From Olsenella_L sp051876355 (GTDB lineage Bacteria; Actinomycetota; Coriobacteriia; Coriobacteriales; Atopobiaceae): 17,307 nucleotides of DNA. Made by a program: the position numbers and the translations under genes. Of this stretch, positions 4,933 through 11,809 are shown piece after piece. Each line of letters opens with the position of its first letter. Position 1 is the stretch's first letter. The notes below the pieces were generated by a model. It ran no database searches and was not told where the DNA came from. It saw only the letters and a program-made list of their open reading frames with translations. The stretch spans positions 1 to 17,307 of the forward strand of contig JBJEHU010000009.1 in assembly GCA_051876355.1 (NCBI GenBank), read 5' to 3'.

Positions 4933-6450
4933 ATGGAGGTATCCGCAAACGAAGAGGCACGCATCCTCTGGGATGATGTCCTGGATCTTCTGAAGGCAAA
5001 GGAGCTCGCTCCTGCCGTCCTTGCCATGCTCAAGAGCTGCACGCCGGAGCAGATGGGGGAGGGCGAATTCCACATCTCGACGACGACGCGCTTCGTGAAG
5101 CTCAAGGTCGACGAGAACCGCCCCCTCATAGAGGAAGCCCTGAAGGAAGCGGCATTCGAGGACCTCGCGCTTGTCTGCGACCTCGGAGACGCAAAGAAGA
5201 TGCCGGTGCGCACGAACTCCGAGGTGACGCCGGAAGAGCTCGATGGCCTGAGAAGGCAGGAGGCAGCCCCAGCAGAAGAGGCACCCGCCCCTGCCGCAGC
5301 GCCTGCTCCGCGCGCGCCCGAACCCAAGAAGGCAGCACCGCAGGAGAATCCCCTCATCGAGGCCATTCCGGAGAACGATTCGAAGCTCACGTTCGACCGC
5401 TTCGTCGAAGGCGAGGAGAACCAGATCGCCCTCCAGGCAGCAAAGCAGGTCGCAGACGGCGAGAACAAGAGCTACAACCCGCTCTTCATCTACGGAAAGA
5501 GCGGCCTCGGCAAGACCCACCTTCTGAAGGCCATCCAGAACTACATCGTCCAGACCCAGCCGCAGCGCCTCTGCGTCTACCGCACGGGCACAGAGTTCGT
5601 GAGCGACTACGTCCAGGCCATGACAGAGAAGGATGCAACGGCAAGAGGTGCGCTCGAGCGCCACTACCATGCAATCGATGTCCTCATCATCGACGATATC
5701 CAGCAGATGGTAGGCCGCGAAGGCACGATCAACTTCTTCTTCAACACGTTCAACTACCTGCGCGACCATGGCAAGCAGATCGTGCTTGCTGCAGACCGCT
5801 CCCCTATGCAGCTCGGCATGGGCACAGACGGCCTCGACGAGCGCGTGACCTCCCGCATCGACTCCGGATTCACGATCGGCATCGAACAGCCGAGCTATGA
5901 GCTCAAGCTGAAGCTCGTGAAGACATTCTACGAGAGGATGCGCCAGGACGCGATCGACGAGCATATAGAGGATGCGACCGGCAGGATCTCCGACGAGAAC
6001 CTCCAGCTCATGGCAGAGAAGTCAGGCACGAACATCCGCGTGATCTCGGGCTTTGTCCAGTCCTGCCTCATGATGGCGCACAGGAAGGAGCTCAAAGGCG
6101 AGGAGCTCACCCGTGACGACGTTATCGCCCAGGCAAGCCTCAAATGGCCGACGGGGCAGAAGATCGTGACGATCGAGCAGATACAGAAAGCTGTCGAGAA
6201 CTATTACGGCATCCAGCACACCGACCTCATCGGCTCGAAGAGGAACAAGGAGCTCATGGAGCCAAGGCATGTCGCGATCTGGCTCTCCCGCGAGCTCACG
6301 GACAATACGCTTGCCGATATCGGAAAGAAGTTCGGCGGACGCTCCCATGCTACCGTCATGCACAGCCTCAAATGGGTCGACGCTGCCAGGAAGGAGAACC
6401 GCATCTTCCTCCAGAAGGTCGATACCATCTCCGAGGAGATCACGGACTAG
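4933..6450 (+). CDS. dnaA: Chromosomal replication initiator protein DnaA
   Basis: AAA+ initiator that binds oriC boxes, oligomerises with ATP and melts the origin. Start ATG 4933 has AAGGAG five bases upstream; the in-frame TTG at 4906 lies in the promoter and is unlikely. The product is 505 aa. Domain I covers about 1–88; an Ala/Pro/Glu-rich linker covers about 105–140. AAA+ motifs: Walker A GKSGLGKTH 188–196, Walker B LIIDDIQ 251–257, sensor I ADRSP 287–291, box VII RVTSR with R304 and R308. Sensor II keeps the arginine (NIR, R369) but reads VISG where ELEG is usual. Domain IV has KR at 436–437, R453, and the recognition helix GGRSHATVMHS (468–478). Compared with E. coli, Asp433 is Ser471, Thr435 is Ala473 and Pro423 is Ala461, while His434 is retained (H472). 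These are base-reading positions, so altered box specificity is plausible. Confidence 0.97.
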   Translation: MEVSANEEARILWDDVLDLLKAKELAPAVLAMLKSCTPEQMGEGEFHISTTTRFVKLKVDENRPLIEEALKEAAFEDLALVCDLGDAKKMPVRTNSEVTPEELDGLRRQEAAPAEEAPAPAAAPAPRAPEPKKAAPQENPLIEAIPENDSKLTFDRFVEGEENQIALQAAKQVADGENKSYNPLFIYGKSGLGKTHLLKAIQNYIVQTQPQRLCVYRTGTEFVSDYVQAMTEKDATARGALERHYHAIDVLIIDDIQQMVGREGTINFFFNTFNYLRDHGKQIVLAADRSPMQLGMGTDGLDERVTSRIDSGFTIGIEQPSYELKLKLVKTFYERMRQDAIDEHIEDATGRISDENLQLMAEKSGTNIRVISGFVQSCLMMAHRKELKGEELTRDDVIAQASLKWPTGQKIVTIEQIQKAVENYYGIQHTDLIGSKRNKELMEPRHVAIWLSRELTDNTLADIGKKFGGRSHATVMHSLKWVDAARKENRIFLQKVDTISEEITD

Positions 6451-6700
6451 CACAGCCCTGTCAGAAATCTTGCAGAGAAGCTGTCGAAAGCTGTCAGCAA
6501 CTCGTCATATCGTGGTGAAAGAAATTGTCGAGGGATTGATGAAAGGTGAAAGTGTTCACGGCCAATCAGTTTTCAACCACGTATGAAACAGGCATCCAAC
6601 AGGGGATATGCCGAGATTTCGACTTTTCATCAGGCCTTACTATGACTGCTATTTCTTTGTATCTTATATATCTATATAAATAAGAAAGGGGCAAGGACCC
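6451..6700. other. dnaA–dnaN intergenic region, possible second origin module
   Basis: 250 bp without a gene. It holds minus-oriented box-like repeats (TGTCAGAAA 6459–6467, TGTCGAAAG 6482–6490, TGTCAGCAA 6492–6500). GGTGAAAG occurs twice (6514–6521, 6545–6552), with GATGAAAG at 6538–6545 and TTTTCATC at 6624–6631. A TA-rich tract (about 6650–6685) contains the inverted repeat TTATATA-TC-TATATAA (6664–6679). Repeats next to an AT-rich tract resemble a box array beside a duplex-unwinding element, as in bipartite origins (inference). Confidence 0.5.
6642..6680 (+). promoter_or_regulatory. Candidate dnaN promoter in the TA-rich tract
   Basis: ATGACT (6642–6647, 4 of 6 to TTGACA), a 17-bp spacer and TATATA (6665–6670) form a plausible sigma-70 promoter. 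A second −10-like TATAAA lies at 6675–6680. The TA-rich tract could equally be an unwinding element, so the call is uncertain. Confidence 0.35.
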
Positions 6701-7801
6701 ATGAAGTTCACCGTGAGCCAGTCTTCACTTGCACAGGCACTTGCAATCGTATCGAAGGGCATGGGGTCGAACGCTTCCCAGCCCATCATCTCTGGCGTCC
6801 ATCTCATTGCAGAGAATGGGACGCTCGAGCTCCAGACGACGGATACGACGATCTTCATCCGCCACTCCATCCCGGCCAATGTGGACGAAGAGGGAGAGAC
6901 GGTCCTCTCCGGCAAGATCCTGATGAGCATCGTGAAGAACCTGGCTGATGCTCCAATCTCTGTCGAAGGCGACGACCACAATGTGATGATCGCTTCCGGC
7001 AAGTCCTCCTTCCGCCTCAATGCCCTCTCGCCCGAAGACTTCCCGTCCTTCCCGGAGTATGAGTTCGAGAATTCGGTCGAGCTCGACTCCGACGTGCTCC
7101 AGACGATGGTGGACAAAGTCTACAAGGTCACGTACAAGGACAACTCCCGTCCTATCCTGTCGGGCATCCTGACGACCGTCGAGGACAACACGATCCGGCT
7201 CGTTGCGACGGACTCCTACCGCCTTGCGGTGTGCGACACGAATGTCGATACGTCGAACGCAGAGGCCTTCCGCGCCATCCTTCCGGGATCTGTGTTCCAT
7301 GAGGTGCTCGGCCTTCCGGGCATGACGGAGAAGATCTTGATCGGCATCACCCCTTCCCAGGTTGTCTTCCAGTTCGGCAACACGACATTCATCGCCCGAA
7401 AGATCGAGGGTAACTTCCCGAACTACAAGCAGCTCCTGCCGACGTCGTGCACGACGAAGGTCACGGTCAATGTCTCCGAGCTTGCCTCGGCCCTGCGCCG
7501 TGTCTCCGTCATCGCCCTCGCGAATCCATCGGTGCGCTTCGATATCGAGTGCGACGCGAAGCTCATGAAGCTCTCTGCCACCTCTCCTGACCAGGGAGAT
7601 GCGACGGAGTATGTGAACATCGACGCCGAAGGCAAGGACATGGCCATCGCCCTCAACTACCACTACGTGAACGACTGCATGAATGCTGTGTCTGACCAGG
7701 ACGAGATCACGCTCGAGCTCCAGTCCGCCATGCAGCCGGGCATCTTCAAGAGCTATGCGAAGGTGAACTATCTCTACCTCCTCATGCCGGTCAGGATGTA
7801 G
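6701..7801 (+). CDS. dnaN: DNA polymerase III sliding clamp subunit beta
   Basis: Homodimeric ring that tethers DNA polymerase III and many repair proteins to DNA. The 366-aa product begins MKFTVSQSSLAQALAIVSKG and shows three repeated clamp domains, with FRLNALSPEDFPSFPE, PILSGI, ATDSYRLAV and EGNFPNYKQLLP in the expected order. It ends LYLLMPVRM, the usual C-terminal strand (MPVRL/MPMRL in most), which forms part of the client-peptide cleft. AAGG precedes the ATG. It follows dnaA after a 250-bp spacer, so it may have its own promoter, and is separated from recF by only 3 bp. Confidence 0.97.
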   Translation: MKFTVSQSSLAQALAIVSKGMGSNASQPIISGVHLIAENGTLELQTTDTTIFIRHSIPANVDEEGETVLSGKILMSIVKNLADAPISVEGDDHNVMIASGKSSFRLNALSPEDFPSFPEYEFENSVELDSDVLQTMVDKVYKVTYKDNSRPILSGILTTVEDNTIRLVATDSYRLAVCDTNVDTSNAEAFRAILPGSVFHEVLGLPGMTEKILIGITPSQVVFQFGNTTFIARKIEGNFPNYKQLLPTSCTTKVTVNVSELASALRRVSVIALANPSVRFDIECDAKLMKLSATSPDQGDATEYVNIDAEGKDMAIALNYHYVNDCMNAVSDQDEITLELQSAMQPGIFKSYAKVNYLYLLMPVRM

Positions 7802-7804
7802 CGC

Positions 7805-8896
7805 GTGGGCCTCAAGGTCAAGACGCTCTCGCTCTGGAACTTCCGGAGCTTCGCCGAGAGGGAGATCTCCTTCGACGAGAAGATGACGATCATCTCAGGT
7901 CCCAACGCCGTCGGGAAGACGAACGCTGTCGAGGCGCTCCAGCTCCTGACGGCGGGGGCTTCGTTCAGAAAGCCGACAGCCGCAGAGCTCCTGCGCGAAG
8001 GGGCAGAGGCGGGACGGGCCGATCTTGCGCTTTCAGGAGATGGACGTGAGGTCGATGCGGCGCTCACGCTCAAGGACGGCAAGCGCCGCTTCTTCTGGTG
8101 CGGCAAGCCCTGCCATGCGCACGATCTTTCCGGCAACCTCATGAGCGTCCTCTTCACGCCGGACGACCTCTCCCTCGTGAAGCGGTCTGCGAGCTACCGA
8201 AGAGACGAGCTCGATGCCTTCGGTGCCCAGGTGAACAGGGGCTATGCGAAGGTGCTCAGGACCTATACAAGGGGAATCGAGCAGAGGAACCGTCTTCTCA
8301 AGGAGCCTTCGTTCGATACGGGCCTTCTCGATGCCTGGGATGCAAGCGTCGCCCTTGGTGCGGCCACGCTTCTCGTGCACCGCCTTGCGCTCTTCAGGAG
8401 GCTCTCAGAGGCTGCACACGACATCTATGGACAGATTGCCCAGGAGGAGCTTTCCTGCGCCTACAAGAGCTCTCTGGGGCCCCTGCCGGAGGGTGCCACG
8501 CGCGAGGACCTGACCTCGCTCATGGCGGAGGCGCTTGCCCAGGGCAGGGAACAGGACCTGAGAAGACAGATGAGCTGTGTCGGCCCCCACCGGGACGATA
8601 TCGCCTTTGCGCTCGATGGCCGGGATGCGAGAAGCTTTGCCTCCCAGGGCCAGCAGCGCTCGATCGTCCTTGCGTGGAAGATGGCAGAAGTCGAAGTGTC
8701 GAGGCAGATCCTGGGGGCATCCCCTCTGCTTCTTCTCGACGATGTGATGAGCGAGCTCGATGAAGGCAGGAGGCGTGCCCTTACGTCCTTCATGCAGGAA
8801 GAGATGCAGACCGTCATTACGACGACAAATCTGGGGTATTTCCCTGATGAGCTTCTGGAACGTGCAAAGGTGGTCGAGATCGGTGAGCGAGGATAA
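7805..8896 (+). CDS. recF: DNA replication and repair protein RecF
   Basis: SMC-like ABC ATPase that helps RecOR load RecA at gaps and stalled forks. The 363-aa product has Walker A GPNAVGKTN at 32–40, FRSF in the N-terminal lobe, the ABC signature SQGQQR near 280–285 and Walker B LLLLDDVMSELD near 307–318, followed by the ITTTN switch. The GTG start at 7805 comes 3 bp after the dnaN stop; AGGA inside the dnaN end is the nearest ribosome-site-like sequence, so translation is probably coupled. The 3' end overlaps the dciA start by 14 nt. Confidence 0.96.
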   Translation: MGLKVKTLSLWNFRSFAEREISFDEKMTIISGPNAVGKTNAVEALQLLTAGASFRKPTAAELLREGAEAGRADLALSGDGREVDAALTLKDGKRRFFWCGKPCHAHDLSGNLMSVLFTPDDLSLVKRSASYRRDELDAFGAQVNRGYAKVLRTYTRGIEQRNRLLKEPSFDTGLLDAWDASVALGAATLLVHRLALFRRLSEAAHDIYGQIAQEELSCAYKSSLGPLPEGATREDLTSLMAEALAQGREQDLRRQMSCVGPHRDDIAFALDGRDARSFASQGQQRSIVLAWKMAEVEVSRQILGASPLLLLDDVMSELDEGRRRALTSFMQEEMQTVITTTNLGYFPDELLERAKVVEIGERG

Positions 8897-9515
8897 GGAT
8901 ACGGAAGGCTATCCTGCCTTCGAGCCGACAGACACGGATGCAACCTCCCGCGAGGAGTTCTACCGCATCTCCGAAGGCTCGGGCGAGGTCTCGATGAAGC
9001 GTGTCACGAAGGTGGACACGCTCCTGCGCGGTTACATGTCGGGGTCCATGAAGCGGGGCATGAGCATGCAGGCCAGGGCCTCCGCTGCCTGGTGGCAGGC
9101 GAACGGTGACCTCGAGCACCGGCATACCCAGGGCATCTACGTGAAGGAATTCAAGACGAAGGCACCGGTGCTCTATGTCTACATAGACACCTCGGCGCTT
9201 CTCCAGGACTTCACGACAAACAAGGAGCTCTATCTCGCACGTCTTGCGAACAGGGGATTTGCGGCGTCCGACATCAAGTTCCAGCTCTCGAAGAAGGGGA
9301 GGAAAAAGCCGCTTGCCCCGCAGAGTGCACGCAGGCAGGCAAAGCCTGTGAAGCCCGCCTCGTCTCTGGCCCCTCTCGACGAGAGGACTTCCAAGGCGAT
9401 CGATGCAGGCTGCGAAGAGCTGCCGGAGGGCCTGAAAGGTGCTGCTGCCCAGGCACTCAAGCTCATGCTTGAGCGCAGCAGAAGCGATGGGGAGGGGCAG
9501 GCGCGCAAGGGCTGA
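8883..9515 (+). CDS. dciA: DUF721 / DciA-like helicase-loading factor
   Basis: DciA-type (DUF721) proteins are the ancestral bacterial loaders of the replicative helicase DnaB, used where DnaC/DnaI is absent (established for the family). The 210-aa product has an acidic N-terminus (1–30) and the DUF721 core from about 40 to 135. The core includes AWWQANGDLEHRHTQGIYVKEFKTKAPVLYVYIDTS (69–104) and the helix NKELYLARLANRGF. A Lys/Arg-rich stretch (137–157) and a helical C-terminus (about 165–200) follow. The chosen GTG (8883–8885) overlaps recF by 14 nt and has AGGTGG about nine bases upstream; the frame is open further upstream but only as shadow inside recF. The position between recF and gyrB is typical of actinobacteria. 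The long C-terminal extension is not part of the core domain. Confidence 0.85.
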   Translation: MSEDKDTEGYPAFEPTDTDATSREEFYRISEGSGEVSMKRVTKVDTLLRGYMSGSMKRGMSMQARASAAWWQANGDLEHRHTQGIYVKEFKTKAPVLYVYIDTSALLQDFTTNKELYLARLANRGFAASDIKFQLSKKGRKKPLAPQSARRQAKPVKPASSLAPLDERTSKAIDAGCEELPEGLKGAAAQALKLMLERSRSDGEGQARKG

Positions 9516-9846
9516 GCCTTTTCGTCTTCGGCATATGCCAGAGCGGGGCGAGAATGTGCAAGGCATTCCCGCCCTATTGCTGTGCCCCTCCACGCTGCCG
9601 CCTCGGGCATGGATCCGATGGCCGGTGTTTCGCGGGCAAAGCCTGTCTAACGGATTTCAGCCATAGATAGGCTCTGTCAGGTATCCAGTATGCGCAAATT
9701 CGATAAATGGGCTGAAAATGGCTCTCAGGGCCTTCTGAGGGAATTTTGATTGTGCTTAGCCTGCGCTTTCTGTCTTGGCAGACCATATATTCTCCCTGCT
9801 GTGGCCTATCATGAAACAGTCTGTACACGTGCATTTCGAAGAGAGG
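9516..9846. other. dciA–gyrB spacer
   Basis: 331 bp with no gene that I can support. It contains the hairpin at 9546–9574 and an AT-richer part from about 9690 to 9800. I see −10-like TATATT near 9786–9791 but no good −35 at the right spacing, so the gyrB promoter cannot be placed with confidence. No canonical or TTTTC[G/T]ACA box is present. Confidence 0.4.
9546..9574 (+). terminator. Hairpin after dciA without U-tract
   Basis: GGGCGAGAATG (9546–9556) pairs with CATTCCCGCCC (9564–9574) with one A/C mismatch around a 7-nt loop. It lies about 30 bp past the dciA stop, a terminator position, but is followed by TATTGCTG rather than a T-run. Termination may be weak, or the hairpin may serve RNA stability. 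Confidence 0.35.
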
Positions 9847-11796
9847 ATGAGCGTGCCCAAGAAAGAAGAGTACGGCGCGAGCAGCATCAAGGTCCTCGAA
9901 GGCCTTGAGCCGGTCCGCAAGCGCCCTGGCATGTATATCGGCTCCACGAGCGTCACGGGTCTTCATCATCTGGTCTGGGAGGTCGTCGACAACTCTGTCG
10001 ATGAGGCTCTCGCTGGCTTCTGTACGAAGATCAAGGTGACCGTGCATGCCGACAACTCCGTCACGGTCGAGGACAATGGCCGTGGCATCCCGGTGGCAAA
10101 GCACCCGCAGAAGAAGATTCCGACCCTCGAGGTCGTCCTCACGGTGCTCCATGCCGGCGGCAAGTTCGACAACAATGCCTACAAGGTCTCCGGCGGCCTC
10201 CACGGCGTCGGCGTCTCTGTCGTGAATGCCCTCTCCAAGCGCCTGATCGTCACGGTCAAGCGCGATGGCGGCATCTACCAGATGGAGTTTGCCCGCGGCA
10301 AGACTGTCAAGAAGATGGAGCAGATCGGCACCTCGAAGGCGACCGGCACGACCGTCACGTTCTGGCCGGATGACGAGATCTTCGAGACGACGGTCTTCAA
10401 CTACGATACGCTGCATGACCGCCTGCAGGAGACGGCCTTCCTGAACAAGGGACTCAAGATCATCCTCACGGACGAGCGCGAGCTCACGCCGCGTGTGGAC
10501 GAGTTCTGCTATCAGGGCGGCATCATCGACTTCGTCAAGTTCCTGAACAACGAGAAGGAGATCCTTCCCGGCTGCTCGAAGCCCATCTACATCGAGGGCA
10601 AGACCGACCCTGACACGCCGCTCGAGAAGAAGGGCGAAGTCGAGGTTGCCATGCAGTGGAATGCCGGCTACTCGGAGAATGTCATGGGCTTTGCCAATGA
10701 CATCTACACCGAGGAAGGCGGCATGCACATCGAGGGCTTCCGCACCGCTCTGACGAAGGTCATGAACGACTATGCAAGGAGCCACAACCTCCTGAAGGAG
10801 AAGGATTCGAACCTTACGGGCGACGATATCCGCGAGGGCCTGTGTGCCATCATCTCTGTCAAGCTTCCGGACCCGCAGTTCGAGGGCCAGACGAAGGCAA
10901 AGCTCGGCAGCTCCTACATGCGCACGCTCACGAACCGCATCGTCTCCCAGGGCTTCTCCGACTATCTCGAGGAGCACCCGAACCAGGCGAAGGAGATCTT
11001 CAAGAAGGCCTCCCAGGCAGCACGCGGACGCCTTGCAGCCCAGAAGGCACGCCAGGCAACGAGGAGGCGCGGTCTCCTCGAGACGGCATCCCTTCCTGGC
11101 AAGCTTGCTGACTGCTCCGTGCGCGAGGCGGCCATGACCGAGCTCTTCATCGTCGAGGGCGACTCCGCAGGCGGCTCTGCAAAGATGGCACGCGACCGTT
11201 CCATCCAGGCAGTGCTCCCGCTTCGCGGAAAGATCTTGAACGTCGAGCGCGTCCAGGAGCACAGGGCCCTTTCCTCCGATACGATCCAGTCCCTCATCAC
11301 GGCCATCGGCACGGGCGTGGGCGAAGAGTTCAACATCGAGAAGGCCCGCTACCACAAGATCGTCATCATGACGGATGCCGATGTCGACGGCGCCCACATC
11401 AGGATCCTGCTTCTCACGTTCTTCTTCCGCTTCATGAAGCCCATGATCGAGGCAGGCTACATCTACGTGGCGCAGCCCCCTCTCTACCAGCTGAAGCCGA
11501 AGGGCAAGAAGCACGGCAAGTACCTCTATACGGACGAGGAGCTTGCTCTCGAGGCCAAGAAGTACGAAGACCCGACGAAGTACACCGTGCAGCGCTACAA
11601 GGGTCTCGGCGAGATGGACCCTGAGCAGCTCTGGACGACGACCATGGACCCGAAGAACCGCATCATGCTCAAGGTCACGATCGATGATGCGATGGCAGCT
11701 GAGCGTGCCGTCGAAGACCTCATGGGCACCCAGGTGGAGAAGCGCAAGGACTTTATCCAGAACCACGCCAAGGACGTGCGGTTCCTCGACATCTAG
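9847..11796 (+). CDS. gyrB: DNA gyrase subunit B
   Basis: ATPase subunit of DNA gyrase (A2B2), which introduces negative supercoils ahead of forks. The 649-aa product has a GHKL ATPase domain: E45 and N49 in WEVVDNSVDEA, NGRGIPV, GGLHGVGVSVVNALS. A transducer follows, then a TOPRIM domain with EGDSAGG (catalytic E437) and DADVDG (510–515) holding the metal-binding aspartates. The tail reads QRYKGLGEMDPEQLWTTTMDP. Length is typical of gyrase without the Gram-negative insertion. ATG 9847 gives the usual N-terminus, but a GTG at 9853 has better spacing to AGAGAGG; the difference is two residues. In-frame ATGs at 9775 and 9811 would add residues unlike the family. gyrA follows after 13 bp. Confidence 0.96.
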   Translation: MSVPKKEEYGASSIKVLEGLEPVRKRPGMYIGSTSVTGLHHLVWEVVDNSVDEALAGFCTKIKVTVHADNSVTVEDNGRGIPVAKHPQKKIPTLEVVLTVLHAGGKFDNNAYKVSGGLHGVGVSVVNALSKRLIVTVKRDGGIYQMEFARGKTVKKMEQIGTSKATGTTVTFWPDDEIFETTVFNYDTLHDRLQETAFLNKGLKIILTDERELTPRVDEFCYQGGIIDFVKFLNNEKEILPGCSKPIYIEGKTDPDTPLEKKGEVEVAMQWNAGYSENVMGFANDIYTEEGGMHIEGFRTALTKVMNDYARSHNLLKEKDSNLTGDDIREGLCAIISVKLPDPQFEGQTKAKLGSSYMRTLTNRIVSQGFSDYLEEHPNQAKEIFKKASQAARGRLAAQKARQATRRRGLLETASLPGKLADCSVREAAMTELFIVEGDSAGGSAKMARDRSIQAVLPLRGKILNVERVQEHRALSSDTIQSLITAIGTGVGEEFNIEKARYHKIVIMTDADVDGAHIRILLLTFFFRFMKPMIEAGYIYVAQPPLYQLKPKGKKHGKYLYTDEELALEAKKYEDPTKYTVQRYKGLGEMDPEQLWTTTMDPKNRIMLKVTIDDAMAAERAVEDLMGTQVEKRKDFIQNHAKDVRFLDI

Positions 11797-11809
11797 CGAA
11801 AGGTGATAC

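Noticed and set aside
6725..7663. 312-aa minus-strand reading frame opposite dnaN
   Set aside because: Shadow of dnaN with charged, low-information sequence and no start signal.
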